From Deferrisomatales bacterium (GTDB lineage Bacteria; Desulfobacterota; Deferrisomatia; Deferrisomatales; JARGFW01): a stretch of 35,433 bases of DNA. The number at the start of each line of letters is the position of its first letter. Position 1 is the stretch's first letter. The stretch is taken from positions 1 to 35,433 of the forward strand of contig JARGFW010000027.1 of NCBI GenBank assembly GCA_029211085.1, written 5' to 3'. Shown here piece after piece: positions 23,426-30,516 of the stretch. Under the pieces are notes generated by a model. That model saw only the letters and a program-made list of their open reading frames with translations. It was not told where the DNA came from and did not search any database. Made by a program: the position numbers and the translations under genes.

Positions 23426-25099
23426 ATGGAAGAGAAATACACCCTAGAGGGCCTCCGCCCCGACCCGGCCAGGAACGAGCTGACGTTCACGCGGCTCTAC
23501 GAGATGGCCGAACGCTACCCGGACCACACCGCCCTGGTGTTCCTGGGCATGCGCATGTCGTTCCGCAAGCTCACCGCCGCGATCGACCGCTGCGCGGCGG
23601 CGTTCGCCGGCATCGGCGTGGGCCACGGCGACCGGGTCATGATCTACCTGGCCAACTGCCCCCAGTGGGTGATCGCCAACTTCGCCATCCAACGCCTGGG
23701 GGCTGCGGTGGTGCCGGTGAGCCCCATCTATACCGCCCACGAACTGGAGTACCTGGTCCAGGACGCCGGGGTGGAGACCGTGCTCTGCCAGGACACCAAC
23801 TTCGGCTATGTCCAGGAGGTGCTGGAGAAGACCTGCCTCAAGCAGATCGTGGTCACCAACATCGCCTCCATGCTGCCCGGGTGGAAGATCTGGCTGGGTC
23901 ACGCCCTGGACGTGATCCCCACCGGCAAGGTGCCCACCGGCCTGCACATCCACCGTTGGTCGGCCCTGATGCGGCGCGCCCCCGCCCACCCCCCCGAGGT
24001 GGAGATCGACCCGTGGCGCGACCTGGCCAGCATCATGTACACCGGCGGCACCACCGGCTTCCCCAAGGGGGTGCCCGGCAACCACGCCACCGAGGTGGGC
24101 TACATCCGCGACGTCATGGACGAAGTGCTGGCCGGGCAGGTGGAGGAGGGCAAGGACCGGGTGCTGCTGGTCAACCCCCTCTACCACATCATGGCCAAGG
24201 GCTTCATGATCGCCGCCGGCCTCAACTACGGCTGCACCACGGTGCTGATGCCGTTGCCCCATGTGGACACGCTGCTGCGCGAGGTCGAGCGCCACAAGGT
24301 GCGCTGGTTCCTGGGGGTGCCGGCGCTCTACCGGATGATCCTGGAGAACGACCGCATCGACCAGTACGATCTCACCTCGCTCACCTACTGCTACTGCGGG
24401 GGCGACGTGCTGCCCGACCAGGTGTTCCAGCGCTGGCGGGAACTCACCGGCTCGCCCATCTACCAGGTGTACGGCTCCACCGAGGTGGGACACGTGGCCT
24501 ACACCCGGCCCTCGGTGGAACCCCAGCCCGACGTCATCGGCCACCCCCTGCGCAGCTACCGCACCCGCATCACCGACCCCGAGACCGGTGAGCCGGTGCC
24601 CCTGGGCGAGGTGGGGGAGCTGTGGGTCACCGCCGACTTCAACCTCAAGTGCTACTGGAACAAGCCCGAGGAGTCCGCGGAGTGCTACGTGCCCGTGGGC
24701 GACGAAGTCTACTACCGCATGGGCGACTTCGTGGCCGAGGACGAGAGCGGGCAGATCCGCTTCATGGAGCGCACCGCCGACGTCATCAAGTACAAGGGCT
24801 ACCGGATCAGCGCCTCGGAGATCGAGGCCGCGCTGCTGGACCACCCCACCGTCATGGGCGCCTGCGCGGTGGGTCTGGCCGACGAGGCGGTGGGCGAGCG
24901 CATCAAGGCCATCGTGGTGCTCAAAGATGACGCCAAGGGCGTGTCCGGCGACGACCTGCGGAAGTGGTGCAAAGAACGCCTGGCCCCCTACAAGCTGCCC
25001 CACTACATCGAGTTCCGCGACATGCTGCCCAAGTCCAAGGTCGGCAAGCTGCTGCGCCGCACCATCCGCGACGAAGAGCGCCGCAAAGCCGAACAATAG
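23426..25099 (+). CDS. AMP-dependent acyl-CoA synthetase/ligase (ANL superfamily)
   Basis: The 557-residue cytosolic enzyme activates a carboxylic acid as an acyl-AMP and transfers it to coenzyme A. Motifs in order are the P-loop-like MYTGGTTGFPKG (about 205-216), YGSTEVGH (about 350), YYRMGDF with the ribose-binding Asp, DVIKYKGYRISASEIE at the domain hinge, and PKSKVGKLLRR with the C-terminal adenylation Lys. The overall form matches medium/long-chain fatty-acid and aryl-CoA ligases; sequence alone does not tell the substrate. Only a weak ribosome-binding site precedes the ATG. It sits alone between two repeat clusters, so it may have its own promoter in repeat-derived DNA. Confidence 0.9.
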   Translation: MEEKYTLEGLRPDPARNELTFTRLYEMAERYPDHTALVFLGMRMSFRKLTAAIDRCAAAFAGIGVGHGDRVMIYLANCPQWVIANFAIQRLGAAVVPVSPIYTAHELEYLVQDAGVETVLCQDTNFGYVQEVLEKTCLKQIVVTNIASMLPGWKIWLGHALDVIPTGKVPTGLHIHRWSALMRRAPAHPPEVEIDPWRDLASIMYTGGTTGFPKGVPGNHATEVGYIRDVMDEVLAGQVEEGKDRVLLVNPLYHIMAKGFMIAAGLNYGCTTVLMPLPHVDTLLREVERHKVRWFLGVPALYRMILENDRIDQYDLTSLTYCYCGGDVLPDQVFQRWRELTGSPIYQVYGSTEVGHVAYTRPSVEPQPDVIGHPLRSYRTRITDPETGEPVPLGEVGELWVTADFNLKCYWNKPEESAECYVPVGDEVYYRMGDFVAEDESGQIRFMERTADVIKYKGYRISASEIEAALLDHPTVMGACAVGLADEAVGERIKAIVVLKDDAKGVSGDDLRKWCKERLAPYKLPHYIEFRDMLPKSKVGKLLRRTIRDEERRKAEQ

Positions 25100-25112
25100 G
25101 CAAAGGCTGTTT

Positions 25113-25345
25113 TTGGACAGGATGAACAGGATTGACAGGATTGGAACTTCAAGAACAAAGACGTTGATTCTGAAGATCCGTGAGATCCGTGCGATCCTGT
25201 CCAAATAGCCGTTGACGTAAGATTTTAGAACCACATCTTTTTGACAGGATTTCACGGATTACACGGATTTTGAAAACCAAGGCCAAAAGCCTTTGACCTC
25301 CCATCCGGTAAATCCTGTTCATCCTGTCCAAAATAGCACTTGAAC
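25113..25345. repeat. Long inverted-repeat element with 9-bp periodic arms (copy C)
   Basis: This is the cleanest unit. Outer left arm 25113-25144 has three ACAGGAT cores; inner arms lie at 25175-25204 (ATCCGTG/ATCCGTG/ATCCTGT) and 25240-25270 (ACAGGAT/CACGGAT/CACGGAT); the outer right arm is at 25302-25333. Read on opposite strands, the outer arms share TTTTGGACAGGATGAACAGG exactly at their tips. The 3' flank (AATAGCACTTGA) matches that of copy A, so the true element probably extends to about 25345. It fills the 309-base gap between the ligase and nitroreductase genes, and no gene is seen there. Confidence 0.85.
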
Positions 25346-25408
25346 TGTCTTGCCAGCTTCCCACTGCCGGGCTGACGAGCCGACCAGCCGCCTTCAAGGA
25401 GTGAAGCC

Positions 25409-25975
25409 ATGGAGTTCTCAGCCGTCCTGCAGGCCCGCACCAGCTGCCGCGCCTACACCGCCGACCCGGTGGCGCCCGAGGTGGTCACCGCCATCATCGA
25501 GGCCGGCTGCGCCGCCCCCAGCCCGTTCAACCAGCAGCCCTGGTCGTTCATCGTGGTCACCGACCCCCAGCGCATCGCCGCCGTCGCCGCCCACAGCGCC
25601 GCCGTGCGCGACCAACTGGCGAAGGACTCCGGCCAGGGCTGGGTGGCCAAGTACGACCCCGCCTTCGTGGGCCAGGCCCCGGTGCTCATCGCGGTGGCCG
25701 CGAACCCCAAGAAGATCGGCCTGGGCGCGTTCCTGGGTGACACCGACGCCCACGTCAAGGCCGCCTCGGCGTGCATCCAGAACATGCTGCTGGCCGTGGC
25801 CGACCGGGGGCTGGGCTCCCTGTGGTTCACCATGTACGACCGAGCCGAGATGGCCGCCATGCTGGGGGTCGCCGAGGGCCTGGAGCTGGTGGGCCTGCTT
25901 CCGGTGGGGGTGCCCGCCGCACCGGGCAAGCAGCCGCCGCGCAAGCCGGTGGCAGACCTGACCACCTACCTGTAG
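25409..25975 (+). CDS. Nitroreductase-family FMN oxidoreductase
   Basis: The 188-residue protein has the nitroreductase fold signs: VLQARTSCRAYTADPVAPEV at the N-terminus (FMN phosphate-binding Arg region), AAPSPFNQQPWSFIVV (about 32-47) and, near the C-terminus, GLGSLWFTMYD followed by LLPVGVPA. Members use FMN and NAD(P)H to reduce quinones, nitro groups or flavins; the substrate here is unknown. ATG at 25409 has AAGGAG about 8 bases upstream. It is isolated from the ligase by a repeat element and followed by a strong hairpin, so it is probably monocistronic. Confidence 0.88.
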   Translation: MEFSAVLQARTSCRAYTADPVAPEVVTAIIEAGCAAPSPFNQQPWSFIVVTDPQRIAAVAAHSAAVRDQLAKDSGQGWVAKYDPAFVGQAPVLIAVAANPKKIGLGAFLGDTDAHVKAASACIQNMLLAVADRGLGSLWFTMYDRAEMAAMLGVAEGLELVGLLPVGVPAAPGKQPPRKPVADLTTYL

Positions 25976-26255
25976 GGAGGGTGCTTGACCCGCAGGGGAC
26001 TGAGGGGCTAGAAAGGCACCCGATTCTTCTCGCTTCAGGGGGGAACCCGCTTGGGGGATTTCGGTACCGATCCGGGACCAGGGAAACAGCACACCAACGG
26101 CCGCACCCGTTTCAGTAACGGGGGCGGCCGTTTGCCGTTTGGAGGTGAAACTGGAGGGGTTCTTTGGTGGGAACGGGTGGGGATACCGGGCTCGGGCAGG
26201 CCGTGGATTCCGTACCCTAGTCTCCCCTCACCGTCGGGCTGGGTGCCGCTGGGCA
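25976..26255. other. Non-coding stretch between nitroreductase and cassette region
   Basis: Apart from the hairpin at 26096-26132, I see no gene, promoter of quality or integrase here. It is GC-rich, with G runs, and forms the left flank of the cassette island. Confidence 0.5.
26096..26132 (+). terminator. Strong hairpin downstream of the nitroreductase gene
   Basis: Sixteen-base arms at 26096-26111 and 26117-26132 (beginning AACGGCCGC and ending GCGGCCGTT) pair with one mismatch around a 5-base loop, followed by TTTGCCGTTT. It could act as an intrinsic terminator in both directions. Confidence 0.6.
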
Positions 26256-26365
26256 CCCCTACAGCGGATTAGGCCGAATACAAACGAATTCTGGATAGAA
26301 ATTCTGGATAGGCCGAATCGGCCTAACCACCTGGATAGGCCGATTCGGCCTAACACCTGTTCGAG
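26256..26365 (+). repeat. Degenerate candidate attC site at the left end of the cassette array
   Basis: Its right end is GTTCGAG (26359-26365) preceded by a 5-base spacer and GGCCTAA. TTAGGCCGAAT at 26269-26279, complementary to the right part, forms the opposing arm, but the expected AAC triplet before it reads TAC. Inside are two 27-bp direct repeats, each with the 17-base palindrome TAGGCCGAWTCGGCCTA (26309-26325 and 26336-26352). The right end is supported independently by its match to the next cassette's attC-like site. Confidence 0.4.
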
Positions 26366-26369
26366 GCCA

Positions 26370-26675
26370 ATGAATGAAATGAAACCAATTACCATCGGTC
26401 TCATTCTTCTGCTCGGGTTGATAATGGGCGCATGCCAGGAGGAACCACGGCACATTTCCGGGGCACAATTTCAGACCGAATATGAAATGCGCAATCAGCA
26501 GACCATGCACTCTGCTGAGTTCATGGGGGAGCGTGAGGGTCGCGTCTTTCTCCTGAAGAAATCCATGTCCTCGATGAACCCCGAGAAGTGGTTGGAGGAG
26601 GTCCTCTTCACAGAAGTCACCGAACTCGACCCAAGCTTTCTCCAACGGCTTCGCCAAGGCGCAGAACACAGGTGA
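26370..26675 (+). CDS. Small putative lipoprotein carried in a cassette
   Basis: The 101-residue protein begins with a lipoprotein signal peptide (ITIGLILLLGLIMGAC, lipidated Cys22). It continues with a charged mature part containing YEMRNQQTMHSAEFMGEREG and MNPEKWLEEVLFTEVTEL. I do not recognise the family. It would be exported and anchored in a membrane. The start codon (ATG 26370, alternative 26379) lies only 10 bases inside the inferred cassette boundary at 26359/26360, as is usual for integron cassettes. Its stop lies 13 bases before the attC-like site. Base composition is lower in GC than the neighbouring chromosomal genes, suggesting acquisition. Confidence 0.65.
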   Translation: MNEMKPITIGLILLLGLIMGACQEEPRHISGAQFQTEYEMRNQQTMHSAEFMGEREGRVFLLKKSMSSMNPEKWLEEVLFTEVTELDPSFLQRLRQGAEHR

Positions 26676-26688
26676 TCCGAGGTTCAAC

Positions 26689-26796
26689 CTCGAACAACGG
26701 CCTCCAGCGGACGGGGCGAAGTTGGGGCAGGTTTTCGGAATGGCGTTGGTGGTGGTTCCGACCTATCTGGCCCGCCCGCTGAGGCAGGCGTTAGCT
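26689..26796 (+). repeat. attC-like recombination site (cassette 1 end / cassette 2 start)
   Basis: This 108-base imperfect inverted repeat has the attC plan. The left R box CTCGAAC (26689-26695) is followed by a 5-base spacer AACGG and an L arm CCTCCAGCGGACGGG. The right side reads, on the complementary strand, AGCTAAC, a 5-base spacer GCCTG, then CCTCAGCGGGCGGG. The L arms pair with one unpaired C, the extrahelical-base feature of attC. The right R box is GTTAGCT (26790-26796). The left R box, extended by one base, is complementary to GTTCGAGG at 26359-26366, the inferred start of the same cassette, as cassette circularisation predicts. Confidence 0.72.
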
Positions 26797-26819
26797 CTTC
26801 CGGAAATAAGGACTGATTT

Positions 26820-27530
26820 ATGGATGAATTCCTGAGAAGGCATCTCGCCAAAATGCTTGCGGTAATTCTAGTGTCTGCACTTGCATGTGCCATAATCGTG
26901 TCTGTTTTTTATAGATACTATTTCCCCGGTGACATAGTACTTGAGCATTCAATTTGGGGCGTGTTTGGTGATTTCTTCGGAGGTGTTCTAAACCCAATAC
27001 TGAGTTTCCTTGGATTGATCGCCTTATTGCTTACAATCGTATTGCAGAGTAGTGAACTTCGGATCACAAGAGAAGAATTCAAGCTTGCGAGGGAAGCGCA
27101 GGAAAAGTCAGAAGCGGCTTTGCGTGAACAAGCAGATATCATGAGCCGGCAACTCCAACAGACCAAAGTGGCTGCGAATGCACAGTATTTCTTCAAGGCT
27201 CAAGAAATGCTCCAGACTGATGAAATACGTATGGCTAGAAGAACCGTGTTTCAATTGCTAGATGACAACCGAGATTTTTTGGACTGGAACGAAGAACAGA
27301 AACTAATTGGCGAGAACGTGTGCATGACATTTGATGTTGTTGGAATGATGGTAAGAAACGGCTTCATACCACCTGAACTTATATTGGACAGCTGGAATGC
27401 TTCCATAAGGAAGAGTTGGGATGCAACAAGTGAATTGGTCATGGAGCGCCGAAAACTAGCCGGAACCAACCGATTTTGGGACGATTTCGAATGGCTGCAC
27501 AAGGAAGCAAGCAAGATGCCAATGAGCTAA
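26820..27530 (+). CDS. Membrane protein with coiled coil, DUF4760/putative abortive-infection-like
   Basis: The 236-residue protein has two predicted membrane helices (about 12-34 and 50-78). The second is contained in FGDFFGGVLNPILSFLGLIA, a motif I associate with membrane proteins of the putAbiC/DUF4760 type. A coiled coil follows (about 80-125, SSELRITREEFKLAREAQEK onward), then a soluble C-terminal helical domain with MARRTVFQLLDDNRDFLDW and FDVVGMMVRNGFIPPEL. Function is unknown; some relatives are labelled phage abortive infection proteins, on weak evidence. The gene is clearly lower in GC than its flanks and uses AT-rich codons. It starts 30 bases inside the cassette boundary, and its stop codon lies within the next attC-like site. 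AAGGA precedes the ATG by about 9 bases. Confidence 0.72.
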   Translation: MDEFLRRHLAKMLAVILVSALACAIIVSVFYRYYFPGDIVLEHSIWGVFGDFFGGVLNPILSFLGLIALLLTIVLQSSELRITREEFKLAREAQEKSEAALREQADIMSRQLQQTKVAANAQYFFKAQEMLQTDEIRMARRTVFQLLDDNRDFLDWNEEQKLIGENVCMTFDVVGMMVRNGFIPPELILDSWNASIRKSWDATSELVMERRKLAGTNRFWDDFEWLHKEASKMPMS

Positions 27531-27597
27531 CCATAGTTTGCACACGGATTGCCTACACGCTGTCGCGTTCCGGCAACCGGTGAAACTCACGTTGCAA
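27525..27597 (+). repeat. attC-like recombination site (cassette 2 end)
   Basis: This 73-base imperfect inverted repeat begins with R box AGCTAAC (27525-27531), which overlaps the stop of the DUF4760-like gene. It is the exact complement of GTTAGCT at the start of the same cassette. After the 5-base spacer CATAG comes TTTGCACACGGATTGCC. The right side on the complementary strand gives TTGCAAC, spacer GTGAG, then TTTCACCGGTTGCC, which pairs apart from extrahelical bases. The right R box is GTTGCAA (27591-27597). Confidence 0.68.
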
Positions 27598-27654
27598 ATA
27601 TGCATCCAACTAATTGAACTATTCCACAGGGTGACCAAGGAGCACATCCACCAC

Positions 27655-27897
27655 ATGATCCATCCCTATGACAACTCAACGCAGACCCGCTGGGACCGCG
27701 GCGAGTTCAAGGTGCAACTCGTCCAGGCCAACAACCCCCGCCCCATCGGGTTCTGCGACGGCAGCCCCGAGGACGTTGCGGAGCTATTGGAGATCGCCGC
27801 CGCCGAGGGTGTGGATGACGTGAAGATCCACAAGACGGTCCTCAAGTCCGGGCGCGAGAAGTGGACGCTGGGTGGATTCGAGGACCGCGGCGATTAG
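27655..27897 (+). CDS. Small hypothetical protein
   Basis: The 80-residue protein contains MIHPYDNSTQTRWDRGEFKV, then LVQANNPRPIGFCDGSPEDV and ELLEIAAAEGVDDVKIH. It has no signal peptide or membrane segment. I do not recognise the family. GC content is back to chromosomal level. AAGGAG lies 12 bases before ATG 27655; a GTG at 27631 is an alternative start. It follows the last attC-like site by under 60 bases, but no further attC follows it, so it may be chromosomal rather than cassette-borne. The next gene starts 39 bases later. Confidence 0.5.
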   Translation: MIHPYDNSTQTRWDRGEFKVQLVQANNPRPIGFCDGSPEDVAELLEIAAAEGVDDVKIHKTVLKSGREKWTLGGFEDRGD

Positions 27898-27936
27898 CGG
27901 AGGTTCACAACGCAACACCAACGAAAGGAGGTTGTG

Positions 27937-29160
27937 ATGGTGGGGAAGAGATGGGTGGCGATGCTGGCAGGAACGGTGTTGATGGGCGCGGTGCTGGCGC
28001 CGCCGGCGCTTGCGGCGGGGGACACCATCAAGGTGGGGGCCATGTTCATCGCCACCGGGCCCATGGGCGGCTACGGCGTGCACGGCCACCAGGCCATTCA
28101 ACTTGCGGTGGACGAGATCAACCAGGGCGGCGGCATCCTCGGCAAGAAGCTCGAGGCGGTGTTCGTGGACACCCAGCTGAAGAAGGATCTGGCGGTGCAG
28201 ACCGCCGAGAAGTTCGTCGACCAGGACAAGGTGGACTTCCTCATGGGGCCCACCTCCAGCGGCATCGCCATGGCCCTGACCGAGGTGGCCAAGGAGAAGA
28301 AGAAGATCCTGGTGCTGACCCAGGCGGCCACCGACGCCCTCACCGGAGACAAGTTCCACCCCTACGTGTTCTCGACCCTGAGCAACGCCATGATGCACTC
28401 CCGCTCCGGGGCGTACCTGATGGCGGGCAAGCCGTACAAGAAGTACATGTGCATCGGGCCGGACTACGGGTACGGCCACGCCTCGTGGAAGATGTTCAAG
28501 GAGAAGCTGGTGGCCCTGCGGCCCGACGTGGAGATCGTCGGCGAGCTGTTCCCGAAGTTCCTGTCGAAGGACTACACCGAGTACATCCAGAAGATCCTGG
28601 ACGCCAAGCCCGAGGTGGTGTGGTCGCCGCTGTGGGGCGGTGACGCCGTGACCTTCATCAAGCAGGCCCTGCCCACGGGGCTGTTCGACAAGGTGAAGTT
28701 CGTGTTCCCCTGCGCGGGCGCCCTGGAGGTGCTGGTGCCCCTGGGCAAGGACATGCCGTCGGGGGTGTACGTGTCTTCCCGGTACTTCTTTACCTCCCCG
28801 GACTCGGACATGAACCGGAACTTCGTCAAGGCGTACCGGGAGCGCTTCAAGGACTACCCGGACTACATGGCCGGGGAGACCTACTCCGGGATGTACTTCA
28901 TCAAGGCCGCCGTCGAACGGGCCGGCACCACCGACGCCGAGGCGATCATCAAGGCGGTGGAGCGCGAGCCCCTGGCGTGGGAGACCCCCGAGGGTTGGAA
29001 GATCATGCGCGGCCAGGACCACTCGGTGGTGGAGGACGTGCTGTGGGGCGAGACCGCCTTCAACGCGGCCTACGGCTTCTCCATCCCCATCAACTTCGTG
29101 TCGATCCAGGCCGCGCAGATCGGCCGCACCGACGCGGAACTGGCGGCGGTGCGCAAGTAG
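27937..29160 (+). CDS. Branched-chain amino-acid-type ABC transporter substrate-binding protein (second, no adjacent transporter)
   Basis: The 407-residue protein has a signal peptide (MLAGTVLMGAVLAPPALA) and the Peripla_BP_6 fold: IKVGAMFIATGPMGGYGVHG, LAVDEINQGGGILGKKLEAV, VDFLMGPTSSGIAMAL and PDYGYGHASWKMFKEK. It binds an organic ligand in the periplasm. It is quite different in sequence from the binding protein at 17810-19081 and has no permease next to it, so it either shares the LivHMGF-like complex 5 kb upstream or serves another one. ATG at 27937 is preferred to GTG 27934, since AAGGAGG ends 5 bases before it. A strong intrinsic terminator follows. Confidence 0.9.
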   Translation: MVGKRWVAMLAGTVLMGAVLAPPALAAGDTIKVGAMFIATGPMGGYGVHGHQAIQLAVDEINQGGGILGKKLEAVFVDTQLKKDLAVQTAEKFVDQDKVDFLMGPTSSGIAMALTEVAKEKKKILVLTQAATDALTGDKFHPYVFSTLSNAMMHSRSGAYLMAGKPYKKYMCIGPDYGYGHASWKMFKEKLVALRPDVEIVGELFPKFLSKDYTEYIQKILDAKPEVVWSPLWGGDAVTFIKQALPTGLFDKVKFVFPCAGALEVLVPLGKDMPSGVYVSSRYFFTSPDSDMNRNFVKAYRERFKDYPDYMAGETYSGMYFIKAAVERAGTTDAEAIIKAVEREPLAWETPEGWKIMRGQDHSVVEDVLWGETAFNAAYGFSIPINFVSIQAAQIGRTDAELAAVRK

Positions 29161-29186
29161 CCGCTGCTCCGGCAGCTTCTCCGCAG

Positions 29187-29219
29187 ACGGCAGGCATCCC
29201 CCGGGGTGCCTGCCGTTTT
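29187..29219 (+). terminator. Intrinsic terminator after the second binding-protein gene
   Basis: ACGGCAGGCATCCC (29187-29200) pairs with GGGGTGCCTGCCGT (29203-29216), with one G-U pair, and TTTT follows at 29216-29219. It lies 27 bases past the stop codon. Confidence 0.8.
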
Positions 29220-29325
29220 GCCTTCTGACGGCGCGTCTCCGGTGCCGGCGGGGAGCTACCCGGGGCCGGAACCCGCGGCGCCAGCCCCGGTAGCCGACCC
29301 CTTTACTTTGGTTGTGCGCGGTTTC

Positions 29326-29354
29326 TTGACCGACCCCTATACCGGTGATATCTG
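29326..29354 (+). promoter_or_regulatory. Candidate promoter for the lipoprotein operon
   Basis: TTGACC (29326-29331) and TATCTG (29349-29354) are 17 bases apart, about 90 bases before the first lipoprotein gene and after a terminator, where a promoter is needed. Confidence 0.4.
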
Positions 29355-29443
29355 GATCCTGGTGGGTGGCGATGCCGCCACCGGGGGCCCAGGCAACCGA
29401 GGTGGGCTGGGGCGACGTTCCGCCGGCCAAGGGGATGAGGGCG

Positions 29444-30145
29444 ATGAAGACAAGGTCTGGTTTGAGCTGCGTTCGGACGGGGCTGCTGGCGGTCTTGGCG
29501 ATCGCCGGCGCGTTTGTGGCCGGCTGTGCGACCGAGGCGCACCGCACCCTGGAGCCGGAGACCGTGGCCAGCCACGGCACCGCCTACGACGGCCCCAAGT
29601 ACGTGCTGATGGTCGGCAAGTTCCAGAACCGCTCCAGTTACATGCAGGGGATCTTCTCCGACGGCCCGGATCAACTCGGCAACCAGTCCAAGACGATCCT
29701 CAAGACCCACCTGCAGATGACCAACCGCTTCACGGTGGTGGACCGGCAGAACCTGGACGAGATCGCGGAAGAGGCGCGCCTGCGGGGGGAGAAACAGACG
29801 CTGAAGGGCGCCCAGGTCGCGATCACGGGAGACGTCACCGAGTTCGGCCGGCGGACGACCGGTGACCGCCAGTTGTTCGGGATCCTCGGCTCCGGCAAGA
29901 AGCAGCTGGCGTACGCGAAGGTGGCGCTGAACGTGGTGGACGTGAAGACCTCCGAGATCGTGTACTCGGTGCAGGGCGCCGGAGAGTACGAACTCAGCAA
30001 CCGCGAGGTGATCGGCTTCGGCGGTACGGCGAGCTACGACGCGACCCTCAGCGGCAAGGTGCTGAACCTCGCGATCACCGAAGCGGTCAACAACCTGGTG
30101 GCGGGGTTGCAGCGGGGCGAGTGGTCACCCTCGGAAGCACGCTGA
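29444..30145 (+). CDS. CsgG-family lipoprotein
   Basis: The 233-residue outer-membrane-type lipoprotein has a signal peptide ending LAIAGAFVAGC (lipidated Cys28). The CsgG/HfaB-like domain follows: YVLMVGKFQNRSSYMQGIF, RFTVVDRQNLDEIAEEARL, AQVAITGDVTEFG and ALNVVDVKTSEIVYSVQGAG. CsgG itself is the curli secretion channel, but many stand-alone CsgG-like lipoproteins, as here with DUF4810 and DUF799 partners, have no curli genes nearby and an unknown envelope role. ATG 29444 is chosen because it places the signal peptide at the N-terminus; GAGG lies 4 bases before it. Its stop overlaps the next ATG by one base. Confidence 0.85.
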   Translation: MKTRSGLSCVRTGLLAVLAIAGAFVAGCATEAHRTLEPETVASHGTAYDGPKYVLMVGKFQNRSSYMQGIFSDGPDQLGNQSKTILKTHLQMTNRFTVVDRQNLDEIAEEARLRGEKQTLKGAQVAITGDVTEFGRRTTGDRQLFGILGSGKKQLAYAKVALNVVDVKTSEIVYSVQGAGEYELSNREVIGFGGTASYDATLSGKVLNLAITEAVNNLVAGLQRGEWSPSEAR

Positions 30146-30516
30146 TGCCTAGGAAGCCGCCGTCCTGGGCCCCTTTGCCGGTTATCGTCGCGGTGCTCGC
30201 CTGCGGTTGCGCGACCGAGAAACCGACCCTCTACCGGTGGGGCGAGTACGAGCAGCTGATCTACGAGATGTACGCCAGGCCGGGCGCGGCGGACCCGGGC
30301 ACCCAGATGGCGAAGCTCTCCGCCGACGTGGAGCGCACCCTGGCCGAAGGGCAGCGCGTGCCGCCGGGTGTGCACGCCCACCTCGGCTACCTGTACTACC
30401 TGCAGGGCAACCGCGGCGCGGCCCTGCACGAGTTCTCCACGGAACGGGCGGTGTTTCCGGAGTCGGCCGTCCTCGTCGACGGCATCCTGCGCCGCCTGCA
30501 AGGCACCACGCCATGA
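30145..30516 (+). CDS. DUF4810 lipoprotein
   Basis: This 123-residue lipoprotein has a short signal sequence (PLPVIVAVLACGC, lipidated at Cys20 or Cys22). The DUF4810 signature TLYRWGEYEQLIYEMYA follows, then helices with VHAHLGYLYYLQGNRGAALH and FPESAVLVDGILRRL, which resemble a TPR-like pair. It is cotranscribed with the CsgG-like and DUF799 genes, overlapping them by 1 and 4 bases. The same triad recurs in many proteobacteria, and the products presumably form one envelope complex; its function is not established to my knowledge. Confidence 0.85.
   Translation: MPRKPPSWAPLPVIVAVLACGCATEKPTLYRWGEYEQLIYEMYARPGAADPGTQMAKLSADVERTLAEGQRVPPGVHAHLGYLYYLQGNRGAALHEFSTERAVFPESAVLVDGILRRLQGTTP

Noticed and set aside
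27538-27654. Upstream extension of the small hypothetical gene
   Set aside because: The extension lies within the attC-like site and its AT-rich flank and has no ribosome-binding site.
27898-27936. A further attC site after the small hypothetical gene
   Set aside because: CACAAC and GTTGTG form only a short inverted repeat around the ribosome-binding site of the next gene; no L arms or R box matching GTTGCAA are present.
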